Made by a program: the position numbers and the translations under genes | Shown: positions 1 to 6,014 of the stretch, in pieces | Numbering within the stretch: position 1 is the stretch's first letter | Layout: every line of letters starts with the position of its first letter | NCBI GenBank assembly: GCA_017555465.1 | Contig: JAFZGH010000083.1 | Coordinates: forward strand, 1 to 10,639 | Direction of reading: 5' to 3' | Length of the DNA stretch: 10,639 bases | Source: Akkermansia sp. | Lineage (GTDB): Bacteria; Verrucomicrobiota; Verrucomicrobiia; Verrucomicrobiales; Akkermansiaceae | Notes under the pieces: model-generated | Database searches by the model: none | Seen by the model: only the letters and a program-made list of their open reading frames with translations | What the model was told of the DNA's origin: nothing

Positions 1-731
1 ATATTGCGCACCACACTCCACTCCGGCTTCCGGTTTGCCCACATGTGCACCAGGTTGCGGCGGTAACGCGGGTACACCACCATAAGCACCACCAGAGCCG
101 CCGCCATCAGATAATGCACAAGTGCCGTAGTCAGACCGCAACCTGCACCACCCATGGCAGGTATGCACCCCCAGCCGAACACGAATATATAATTAAGCGG
201 AATGTTCAGCAAAAGGCCCAAAAGAGAAATCAGCATAGCCGGACGCGTGTGGCCATACCCCTCAAAATGCCCCTGCAGGGCACGCATCATCACGCTTGCC
301 GGCACCGCCAGCACCAGGTAATATAGATACTCCTGCGCCACCCGAACCATGACTGCATCATCTGAAACAAGTTCAAACACATGCACACCCGCCAGAAGCG
401 CCACCACTTCTACCAACATCAATACAAACGAAAGCAATTTGGCATTATTAAGCAACAGCCCCACCTTACCCTCGCACCCTGCCCCGCGCAGGCGGGAAAT
501 CATTGGGCCAACAATCGTGAGTACCGCCCCGACTGCAACCATTATCGGCACCGTCACAGATGTCCCCAGCGCCACGCCAGCCAGCTGCTCAGGCCCTGCC
601 TTGCCGGCCACGATGGTATCAACCACACCCATCCCCATATTCAGCAAATTCGCCATATAGAGCGGAATCATCAGCACCAGCAGGCGCTTCAACTCACTGT
701 AGTCAATCAACCTTTTGAACAGAGCAGTCAT
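1..731 (-). CDS. MATE-family multidrug/cation efflux transporter, NorM/MdtK type (3' part cut by window edge)
   Basis: An open frame from ATG at 731 runs without a stop to the window edge, giving 243 residues plus two bases. The start reads MTALFKRLIDYSELKRLLVL: a short amphipathic segment, then hydrophobic helices. Around residues 23-60 lies the MATE hallmark region with PLYMANLLNMGMGVVDTIVAG and LAGVALGTS, which closely resembles the MdtK/NorM region (VDT-AG, VAxGTS). Near residues 170-200, a G-T-P-M-GLLLNIPLNYIFVFGWG segment followed by GGAGCG also matches this family. Family members are inner-membrane antiporters of about 450 residues with 12 helices that export drugs or cationic metabolites using Na+ or H+; substrate cannot be read from sequence. 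Asp38 (VVDT) corresponds to a conserved acidic residue of TM1. No Shine-Dalgarno is visible, and the start lies only 11 bases after the U-tract of the tRNA-Glu terminator, so its own promoter is not apparent. The family call is firm; the exact start is less sure. Confidence 0.9.
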   Translation of the reverse strand, partial: MTALFKRLIDYSELKRLLVLMIPLYMANLLNMGMGVVDTIVAGKAGPEQLAGVALGTSVTVPIMVAVGAVLTIVGPMISRLRGAGCEGKVGLLLNNAKLLSFVLMLVEVVALLAGVHVFELVSDDAVMVRVAQEYLYYLVLAVPASVMMRALQGHFEGYGHTRPAMLISLLGLLLNIPLNYIFVFGWGCIPAMGGAGCGLTTALVHYLMAAALVVLMVVYPRYRRNLVHMWANRKPEWSVVRN

Positions 732-742
732 AATTCTAAGCT

Positions 743-776
743 AAAAAAACGCTTCCACCATTCAGTGGAAGCGTTT
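743..776 (-). terminator. Rho-independent terminator of tRNA-Glu
   Basis: On the minus strand AAACGCTTCCAC, a six-base loop, and GTGGAAGCGTTT form a perfect 12-bp stem that runs into seven Ts (743-749). It begins two bases after the tRNA 3' end. The T-tract ends 11 bases before the MATE start codon, so it may also act as an attenuator for that gene. Confidence 0.85.
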
Positions 777-778
777 CA

Positions 779-851
779 CATCTGGAACGGGATTCGAACC
801 CGTGTTGCGCGCGTGAAAGGCGCGAGTCCTAGGCCTCTAGACGATCCAGAC
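779..851 (-). tRNA. tRNA-Glu, anticodon TTC
   Basis: The minus strand folds into a standard 73-base cloverleaf: acceptor GTCTGGA/TCCAGAT (a G1-U72 wobble, otherwise Watson-Crick), D-arm GTC-TAGAGGCCTAG-GAC, anticodon stem CGCGC/GCGCG around the loop CTTTCAC (anticodon at 817-815), and T-arm with GGTTCGAATCC. The D-arm sequence TAGAGGCC-AGGAC and the loop are typical of bacterial tRNA-Glu. The 3' CCA is not encoded (GTGA follows the acceptor strand), so a CCA-adding enzyme is needed. It is a single-gene unit with its own promoter upstream and hairpin terminator downstream. Confidence 0.96.
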
Positions 852-888
852 TTTTTATTTTTGCACTGATTAGCACCAGCGCAGGGGC

Positions 889-917
889 AATTTAACACAT
901 TCCACGCCCCATTGCAA
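889..917 (-). promoter_or_regulatory. Sigma70-type promoter of tRNA-Glu with A-tract UP element
   Basis: On the minus strand a -35 box TTGCAA (917-912), a 17-base spacer and a -10 box TAAATT (894-889) point to a start near 882, about 30 bases before the mature tRNA. Upstream of the -35, positions 918-955 are almost pure A-tracts on this strand, as in a UP element of a stable-RNA promoter. The same two boxes with the same spacing precede the tRNA-Tyr gene at 9980-10008, which strengthens the call. Confidence 0.7.
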
Positions 918-954
918 GCAAAATATGAAGATTTTTTTATTTTTTTGTTTTTAG

Positions 955-992
955 AAAAAATAATCGCCCCGCTCCGGGAATCGGAGCGGGGC
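955..992 (-). terminator. Rho-independent terminator of the pilus-like operon
   Basis: On the minus strand GCCCCGCTCC, a seven-base loop GATTCCC, and GGAGCGGGGC form a 10-bp GC-rich stem followed by GATTATTTTTTC. It begins 25 bases past the secretin stop codon. The T-tract merges with the A/T-rich region that serves as UP element for the tRNA-Glu promoter on the same strand. Confidence 0.88.
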
Positions 993-1017
993 AAAATTAC
1001 CATTGAACCAGGTCAGA

Positions 1018-3801
1018 TCAGGGGTTCACCAGACCGTCATCCGGGAAGAGGCCGGGGACGGAGGTGTTAGCACCAGCCGTGGTCGTACCAGTATCACGCT
1101 TGCGCATCGGCTTGCCGAAGGGATCAATCACGTCAGCCGTGACGAACACCATCAGATTCTTGCGGATGTGGGATTCTGCATTGCTGCGGAACAGACGACC
1201 AATCAGGGGCAGGTCACCGAATACGGGCACCTTGTCTTCCACCTTCTGCACTTCATCCTGAATCATACCACCGATGGCGATGGTGTGACCATCGTACACG
1301 CAGGGGTTGGAGTTGATGTAGCGGCGGCTGAAGATGGGCATATCGATGCGGTTATCCGTCAGCGTAATGTGCTCAATCGTCGTTTCGTTAGCGATACCAG
1401 CAGTAATCGGAGAACCGTAGTTCACGAAACCTTCGAAGTCCACAACGCGGATTTCAAAGCGCTTGAAGCGAACGATATCGCCGTCACCTTCCTTCAGCGG
1501 CTCAATCTGGAAGCGAAGCATCACACCCACTTCTTCCACACCCCAGCTGGAGGGGTTGGCAGGAGCTGCGACGGGCATGCTGCCAGTGTAACCGTTGTTG
1601 TTAATATTATTATTGTTGTTGTTACCCGTGCTCTCAATCTGCGGCTCGTCGTACTCGGTGGGGTACACGAAGCGACGAATCACTTCAATCTTGGCGCAAC
1701 CGGTTTCATCGTTCTGGTCAGAAGCCAGCTGGTCAGGAGCCGGAGCGTAGTCCATGGGCTCATCACCGCTGATAACCAGGCTCGGTGCAGACATCACATC
1801 CACGCCCTTCTTCTGGGAAAGACCGCGCATGATCATCTGATAAGAACCGCTGTTGTAAATACCGGAGAGAGACATCACACCAGGTGCTACAGAAGATGTA
1901 GCGGAAGCACCAGCGGAACCAGAGGTAATCAGATTCTGCAATGCACCGGAGGTAATAGCACCAGAGCCGGAACGCAGACCGCCAGTCATCAGACCGTTGG
2001 TAATCGTATCATTCATGCTGGTTCTGCCAGCGCTGGTGTTGGAAATCGGCCACTGCACGTTACCAGCGTTGTTCGCAAAGGCGCTGCCACCGGAGGTAAC
2101 AAAGTCAGAGAACTGGCGGTTAGGCAGAGAATTAGAACCATTCACACCACCCAGATAAGTCTTACCAGAATCGCTGATGGAGAACGGATTGATTACCCAG
2201 TCGAAAGAAAGCTCTTCTTCGTTGGTCTGGGAGATTTCCACAAACTTGGCGCTCACCTTCACCATCTTGGGCATATCCTGACGGAACTTGTTGATGGCTT
2301 CTTCAACCGTATCAAGTTCATCATCGGTGTTGGTCACCGTCAGCACGCCGGTAACAGGCGAATACTTGGCGGTGGCACCCTGCGGGAAGTTCACACCCAT
2401 GTCGATAAGGGAAGCCTTGGCGTCAATCTTCTTGGTGCGACGGGAGCTGCCGGAAGAGAAGTCGTTATCTTCCTCTTCTTCATCTTCACCAGCTACTGCA
2501 CCCTGGAAGAAGGAGGGACGTACCGTCCACTGGCGACGGGTCATGCGATGATTGCCTGCACCCTTCTGATATACCACAACGGCATTTTCTTCCACGCGAT
2601 ACTCGCACCCGGCCTGGGCGCACATGCGGGCAAGGAGGTCAGCAGCAGTTACATTGTACAGCTTAAGGCTGGAAATCACAGCAGGGGGCGGAGGCGTGTA
2701 CACAGCGGCAGGAGCTGCAGCTTCAGTCTCCTCTTCTTCCTCCTCCTCGTCTTCCTCGTCTTCCTCGTCTTCGCTATCGCTGCTGGCAGCAGCCGGAGCA
2801 GGTACAGGAGCAGGCGCCTGAGCCTTTTCGAAGATGAAGTTCATGGGCATACCGCTCTTGCTTGCCTCAGCGCGGAGGATATCCAGAGCGTCTTCCATGG
2901 GAACACCTTCCCATTCCACCTTGTCGAGCTTCAGCGTGACGAGGTTGTCACGATTGCGAAGCACACCCTCAGAGGTAGCCACAGTCTCAGCAGCACCCAG
3001 CTCGATAGTGGGCAGATTCTGGGGAAGCTGTTCCTCCCAGAGAGCATCCACCTCAGCCAGAGCCTTGGCACGGAAAGAGTCGTGAGCGACCTTGTAATAG
3101 TTAGCGCGACGCTTGCTGATGCTTTCCTGACCACGGCGGGCGGCTGCATTGTACGGGTCAATCTTAATTACGCGATTAAACTCGTCATAAGCGGCATCAT
3201 AGTTACCCAGGTCAAGGTAGTTGTAAGCCAGCGTAAGAAGGCGGTTCACTTCCTCCACGTTCTTGACGTGCTCAGGAGTCAGGGCGGGGTTATTGCGCAC
3301 CGGGTCTCGCATGAGGGAAAGCTCATGGCGGGCACGCTTGTTGTTCGGATCACGTTCCAGAACATCAAGCAGAAGCTGCTCAGCTTCATCATAGCGGCCA
3401 ATGCGGGAATACTCAATCGCCACGGCGATGGAGGCATCACCAATGCTCTTCACAAGGAATTCCTGCAGCTTCTGGGTGGCAGGAGCCTTGGGAAGGACCT
3501 TCCAGGCGGCTTCATACTTCTCAAGGGACTGCACGTATTCCTTCTGGGAATAGGCGGTGCGGCCCTGCTGAAGCAGCTCCAGAGCCTCGGAAGTCTTAGC
3601 CTTGCGGCGTGCAGCTTCACGAGCATTAATGCTATCCTGAGAGTCACCAGAATATACAGCGGTGGGGCCCACCTGACTGGTGCCGGCAGCGGACGAAGTG
3701 GTGATATAACCTGCAGTGCTGGCCTGTGCGAAGGGGCAGGAAACAGCAATGGCAGCGAGAACCATCGTGCGCTTTGAGTTAATGAGAGGTGTGTGGTTCA
3801 T
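1018..3801 (-). CDS. Amuc_1098-like TPR-secretin, PilQ-type outer-membrane channel
   Basis: A 927-residue exported protein. Residues 1-27 form a signal peptide (basic start, hydrophobic VLAAIAVSCPFAQA, likely cut after AQA). Residues about 71-220 hold three TPR-like repeats (GRTAYSQKEYVQSLEKYEAA; GRYDEAEQLLLDVLERDPNN; GNYDAAYDEFNRVIKIDPYN). Residues about 288-412 look like one STN/N0-type domain split by an Ala-Pro and acidic insert (about 328-372). An N1-like segment lies near 460-507 and the secretin domain spans about 510-893, with the secretin signature VPVFGDLPLIGRLFR at 858-872. Secretins form multimeric outer-membrane channels for type IV pili and type II/III secretion. The gene is last in the operon, the pilQ position in pilMNOPQ clusters. 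The start at 3801 is supported by AGGA seven bases upstream and by the signal peptide directly after it. Oddities are two acidic tracts (about 341-360, 439-447) and a poly-Asn run (727-736). The secretin call is firm; the exact pilus function is inferred. Confidence 0.95.
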   Translation of the reverse strand: MNHTPLINSKRTMVLAAIAVSCPFAQASTAGYITTSSAAGTSQVGPTAVYSGDSQDSINAREAARRKAKTSEALELLQQGRTAYSQKEYVQSLEKYEAAWKVLPKAPATQKLQEFLVKSIGDASIAVAIEYSRIGRYDEAEQLLLDVLERDPNNKRARHELSLMRDPVRNNPALTPEHVKNVEEVNRLLTLAYNYLDLGNYDAAYDEFNRVIKIDPYNAAARRGQESISKRRANYYKVAHDSFRAKALAEVDALWEEQLPQNLPTIELGAAETVATSEGVLRNRDNLVTLKLDKVEWEGVPMEDALDILRAEASKSGMPMNFIFEKAQAPAPVPAPAAASSDSEDEEDEEDEEEEEEETEAAAPAAVYTPPPPAVISSLKLYNVTAADLLARMCAQAGCEYRVEENAVVVYQKGAGNHRMTRRQWTVRPSFFQGAVAGEDEEEEDNDFSSGSSRRTKKIDAKASLIDMGVNFPQGATAKYSPVTGVLTVTNTDDELDTVEEAINKFRQDMPKMVKVSAKFVEISQTNEEELSFDWVINPFSISDSGKTYLGGVNGSNSLPNRQFSDFVTSGGSAFANNAGNVQWPISNTSAGRTSMNDTITNGLMTGGLRSGSGAITSGALQNLITSGSAGASATSSVAPGVMSLSGIYNSGSYQMIMRGLSQKKGVDVMSAPSLVISGDEPMDYAPAPDQLASDQNDETGCAKIEVIRRFVYPTEYDEPQIESTGNNNNNNINNNGYTGSMPVAAPANPSSWGVEEVGVMLRFQIEPLKEGDGDIVRFKRFEIRVVDFEGFVNYGSPITAGIANETTIEHITLTDNRIDMPIFSRRYINSNPCVYDGHTIAIGGMIQDEVQKVEDKVPVFGDLPLIGRLFRSNAESHIRKNLMVFVTADVIDPFGKPMRKRDTGTTTAGANTSVPGLFPDDGLVNP
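1594..1623 (-). repeat. Asn-codon trinucleotide repeat inside the secretin gene
   Basis: The coding strand reads (AAC)3 (AAT)3 ATT (AAC)3 and encodes NNNNNNINNN at residues 727-736. It sits in the secretin domain between the FVYPTEYDEPQIESTG stretch and the conserved WGVEEVGVMLRF strand, so it is probably a loop. Its A/T content contrasts with the GC-rich coding around it. Trinucleotide runs can change length by slippage without breaking the frame. Confidence 0.8.
2744..2770 (-). repeat. Three perfect 9-bp tandem copies encoding the acidic tract of the secretin
   Basis: On the plus strand TCCTCGTCT occurs three times in a row, flanked by further TCC/TCT units at about 2728-2743. On the coding strand this gives the Glu/Asp tract around residues 341-358 (SDSEDEEDEEDEEEEEEE). 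The unit is a multiple of three, so copy-number change would lengthen or shorten the acidic linker in frame. Confidence 0.8.
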
Positions 3802-3808
3802 GGTAATG

Positions 3809-3812
3809 TCCT
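3809..3812 (-). promoter_or_regulatory. Shine-Dalgarno site of the secretin gene
   Basis: AGGA lies seven bases before the ATG at 3801. It is the only clear Shine-Dalgarno in the window: the other four operon genes and lgt, fba and MATE lack one. It fixes the secretin start ahead of the signal peptide. Confidence 0.65.
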
Positions 3813-3883
3813 ATTTATGGCAGAATTCTATTCAAATGTAAAGTCTACAATTTAATTTTTGTTTATTTAAGGGATTTTTTTCT

Positions 3884-5044
3884 TTATTTTTTGGAAGAAT
3901 TGTCTTTTGAGGCAGCCTTGGGCACATTAATGGGGCTCTCTGCACCATCAAGGAGGATGTTAACAGAACCGGAAGCATCCACCGATTCCAGCGTAGCACG
4001 AAGCTCCGAACCATCGGACTTACCACCAGGAATAAGGAATGAACCGTAAAGCTGCGTGCGGATGTTCCCTTCGGGCTTACCGCAAGCGGAACCGGCTGTC
4101 ACGCGCAGGAAAACAGTGGTATCGCTGATGCGACGTCCCTTTTCGTTGGGCGCTCCCATATCCTTATGTCCGGCAGGAGTCTTGCCAGCGCGGATAACGA
4201 ATTCCTTTTCAGAGGAAGCCGTTTCGTTATCGCGCACCACGATGACATTCTCCTTGTTCATATTGCCGCCGTAGTCGGGGTATTCCTTCGTATCAAAACG
4301 CACGAGCGTGAAGCGACCGGACTTATCATCCTTGCTCAGGCCGAAGCTTTCACCCGGCTTAATCGTTACCTTGTGCACAGGGAGCACATCTGCAGGCTTG
4401 GAATAGATACGGATATTGACAGAAGTCGGCTTCTGGGAAATATCTCCGAACATGTTATCCGTCGTAATGACGGCACGTGCCACGCTCACCTTGGTAACTT
4501 CAAGCTTGGGATTACTGCCGGCAGGTTGCACCAGGTCGGGGTAACTTGTGGCAGCAGAGGGGCATGTGCGAGCAGCAAATTCCTCTTCGTTCGTGAAGCC
4601 GTCTACGTCACTATCAAGAATACGACCATCCGAACGGCCAAGCGCATCTGCTATATTATTGGAAATAAACCAGGTATTCGGAATGTCGCCATGAATACTG
4701 GGAGCAGCCGGGTCATAGATATCAACGACGGTCACCTCTTTGGCATCGTCGCGGGTAATCTGCCACAGTTCAGTGGAAAAGAACAGCGGAGCCAGACGCG
4801 GCTGACCATTGACTACAGCTCCGGCAGGTGCCGTATCTGCGATGGTATAGTCGCGCTTAAGCGTTTCTTTCACCTTATCTGCACGAGCCGTGAGAGCACC
4901 ATCGCCCTTGGCAGCAGAGATATTGGTTTCAGGCTCAGACACAGCGCCGGAGTACAGAGTGTAACCGCCCCATGCAGCAGAAGCCACACCAAGCACCACA
5001 CCAGTAATGATAGCCTTGAGTCCGGGATTAGATTGTTCAGCCAT
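3884..5044 (-). CDS. Amuc_1099-like pilus-like system protein, single-pass membrane, PilP position
   Basis: A 386-residue protein with one N-terminal membrane helix (about 10-33, AIITGVVLGVASAAWGGYTL) and a large outside part. I recognise it as Amuc_1099 family from its place between the Amuc_1100-like and secretin genes and from general features; no biochemical function is established that I can name. A segment at about 83-160 (APLFFSTELWQI ... DIPNTWF) leads into an EF-hand-like loop, D144-S-D146-V-D148-G with E155 at loop position 12, suggesting Ca2+ binding. The rest, about 180-370, looks beta-rich and has no motif I recognise. Two cysteines (161, 321) could form a disulfide. The gene starts 24 bases after the preceding stop and ends 82 bases before the secretin start, the longest gap in the operon. 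Its place matches pilP, the protein that links the PilNO complex to the secretin, but sequence resemblance to PilP is not evident. Confidence 0.85.
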   Translation of the reverse strand: MAEQSNPGLKAIITGVVLGVASAAWGGYTLYSGAVSEPETNISAAKGDGALTARADKVKETLKRDYTIADTAPAGAVVNGQPRLAPLFFSTELWQITRDDAKEVTVVDIYDPAAPSIHGDIPNTWFISNNIADALGRSDGRILDSDVDGFTNEEEFAARTCPSAATSYPDLVQPAGSNPKLEVTKVSVARAVITTDNMFGDISQKPTSVNIRIYSKPADVLPVHKVTIKPGESFGLSKDDKSGRFTLVRFDTKEYPDYGGNMNKENVIVVRDNETASSEKEFVIRAGKTPAGHKDMGAPNEKGRRISDTTVFLRVTAGSACGKPEGNIRTQLYGSFLIPGGKSDGSELRATLESVDASGSVNILLDGAESPINVPKAASKDNSSKK

Positions 5045-5068
5045 AGTTTTGATTAAAAATGTTGGAGA

Positions 5069-5986
5069 TTACTTGGTCTTACCAGGCGTGAAGTAGAGCA
5101 CCTGCATCGTCATGTAAACACGCACCTTTTCATCAGGAGCACCAGTCTTGCGCACAGCCATTGTGCGGTAGCCGCCGACGGATTCCGCAGAGGCGGTCTC
5201 CCCAAGGTCAGAACCTTCAGCCGCCACTTCCGCCGGTGCGACATAGGCATCCATGCCGGGCAGAGAATCATTACCCTGCACAGAAATACCGGTAATCGTA
5301 AGGAAGAAATCCTTATCAGCAACAATCGAGTTAATCACCTTAGGCAGCGTACCACGAGCCGCCTCAAAACTGACTTCGAAACTCAGGGGGAAGTAGGGAG
5401 CAGGCTTGCGACTGTTGGGCTTGAGAGACTCTGCAGCCTCAGCCGGAAGAGCCGCGCAATACACCTTCTCCAGTGAAGGGGCGCCAGAACCCAGTACCGT
5501 CTCAGCAACGCGGGTCACCGCCTTGAGCTGGAAGCTGCGGAAGGGCACATCATCAGCCACAGGCGCCGCATTCTTGAAAGAAGCAAGCCCGAGGTCAGCA
5601 GCAGCGCCGCTCACCTGCGCTCCCTGAGAAGCGGCCAGTTCCTTGACTTTGTTTATGGATTCACGCAGTTCGTTCTGGAAATCCTGAGCAGAAATTTTCT
5701 TACCGTCACCCCAGCAGAAGGAGGCGTAACGATTCAGCTCAGCCTGAAGGTCCTTATTGACAGAAGACACCTTGGAGTATGCCTCCTTGATTTCCGCAAG
5801 ATTACGCTTGGTGGGCACCAGGTCCTGGTTGGCATAACCATCAAAACGCACATTGATAGCCTCAATAGCTTCTTTATTGGCAGCATGCTTCTGGCTTTCA
5901 CTGAAGCCGTAGTACATCACGCCACCGAAAGCAAGCGCAAACACGGCGCCAAGCGCTACTACTCTCTTATTTTCACTGATATTCAT
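5069..5986 (-). CDS. Amuc_1100-like pilus-like protein, PilO-type topology
   Basis: A 305-residue protein with a short cytoplasmic N-terminus, one membrane helix (about 9-27), a coiled-coil segment (about 31-85, ending NKDLQAELNRY) and a periplasmic part. The phrase QDFQNELRES (101-110) matches the FQNELK of A. muciniphila Amuc_1100 as I remember it, and the length (Amuc_1100 is 317) and layout agree. Overall identity looks low. Amuc_1100 is known as an abundant cell-envelope protein that signals through host TLR2; whether this relative does is not known. Helix, coiled coil and mixed alpha/beta periplasmic domain is also the plan of PilO/EpsM-type alignment proteins, and the gene occupies the pilO place. 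Residues about 248-285 are Ala/Glu/Ser-rich, probably a flexible loop before the last strand (KVRVYMTMQVLYF). Cysteines are at 91 and 177. The gene starts 28 bases after the PilM-like gene, with no visible Shine-Dalgarno. Confidence 0.9.
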   Translation of the reverse strand: MNISENKRVVALGAVFALAFGGVMYYGFSESQKHAANKEAIEAINVRFDGYANQDLVPTKRNLAEIKEAYSKVSSVNKDLQAELNRYASFCWGDGKKISAQDFQNELRESINKVKELAASQGAQVSGAAADLGLASFKNAAPVADDVPFRSFQLKAVTRVAETVLGSGAPSLEKVYCAALPAEAAESLKPNSRKPAPYFPLSFEVSFEAARGTLPKVINSIVADKDFFLTITGISVQGNDSLPGMDAYVAPAEVAAEGSDLGETASAESVGGYRTMAVRKTGAPDEKVRVYMTMQVLYFTPGKTK

Positions 5987-6014
5987 TACAAGTATGCAAA
6001 ATTAAGGGTTCATA

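Noticed and set aside
45..869. Small plus-strand frames opposite the MATE gene and across tRNA-Glu
   Set aside because: They are low-complexity shadows; the minus strand gives a continuous MATE protein with family motifs, and one frame runs straight through the tRNA gene.
2720..2775. CRISPR-like or satellite array at the short tandem repeats
   Set aside because: The 9-bp units have no spacers and lie in frame inside a coding region.
1003..3777. A 924-residue open frame on the plus strand opposite the secretin gene
   Set aside because: It is in exact codon register with the secretin and is open only because the secretin uses almost no TTA, CTA or TCA codons; it ends where Ser9 of the secretin is TCA. 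It is His-rich without any domain, while the opposite strand carries clear family motifs.
3814..3842. Possible promoter TTTACA-17-CATAAA just before the secretin
   Set aside because: The predicted start would fall near 3807, after the AGGA ribosome site it would need; A/T-rich gaps give such matches by chance.
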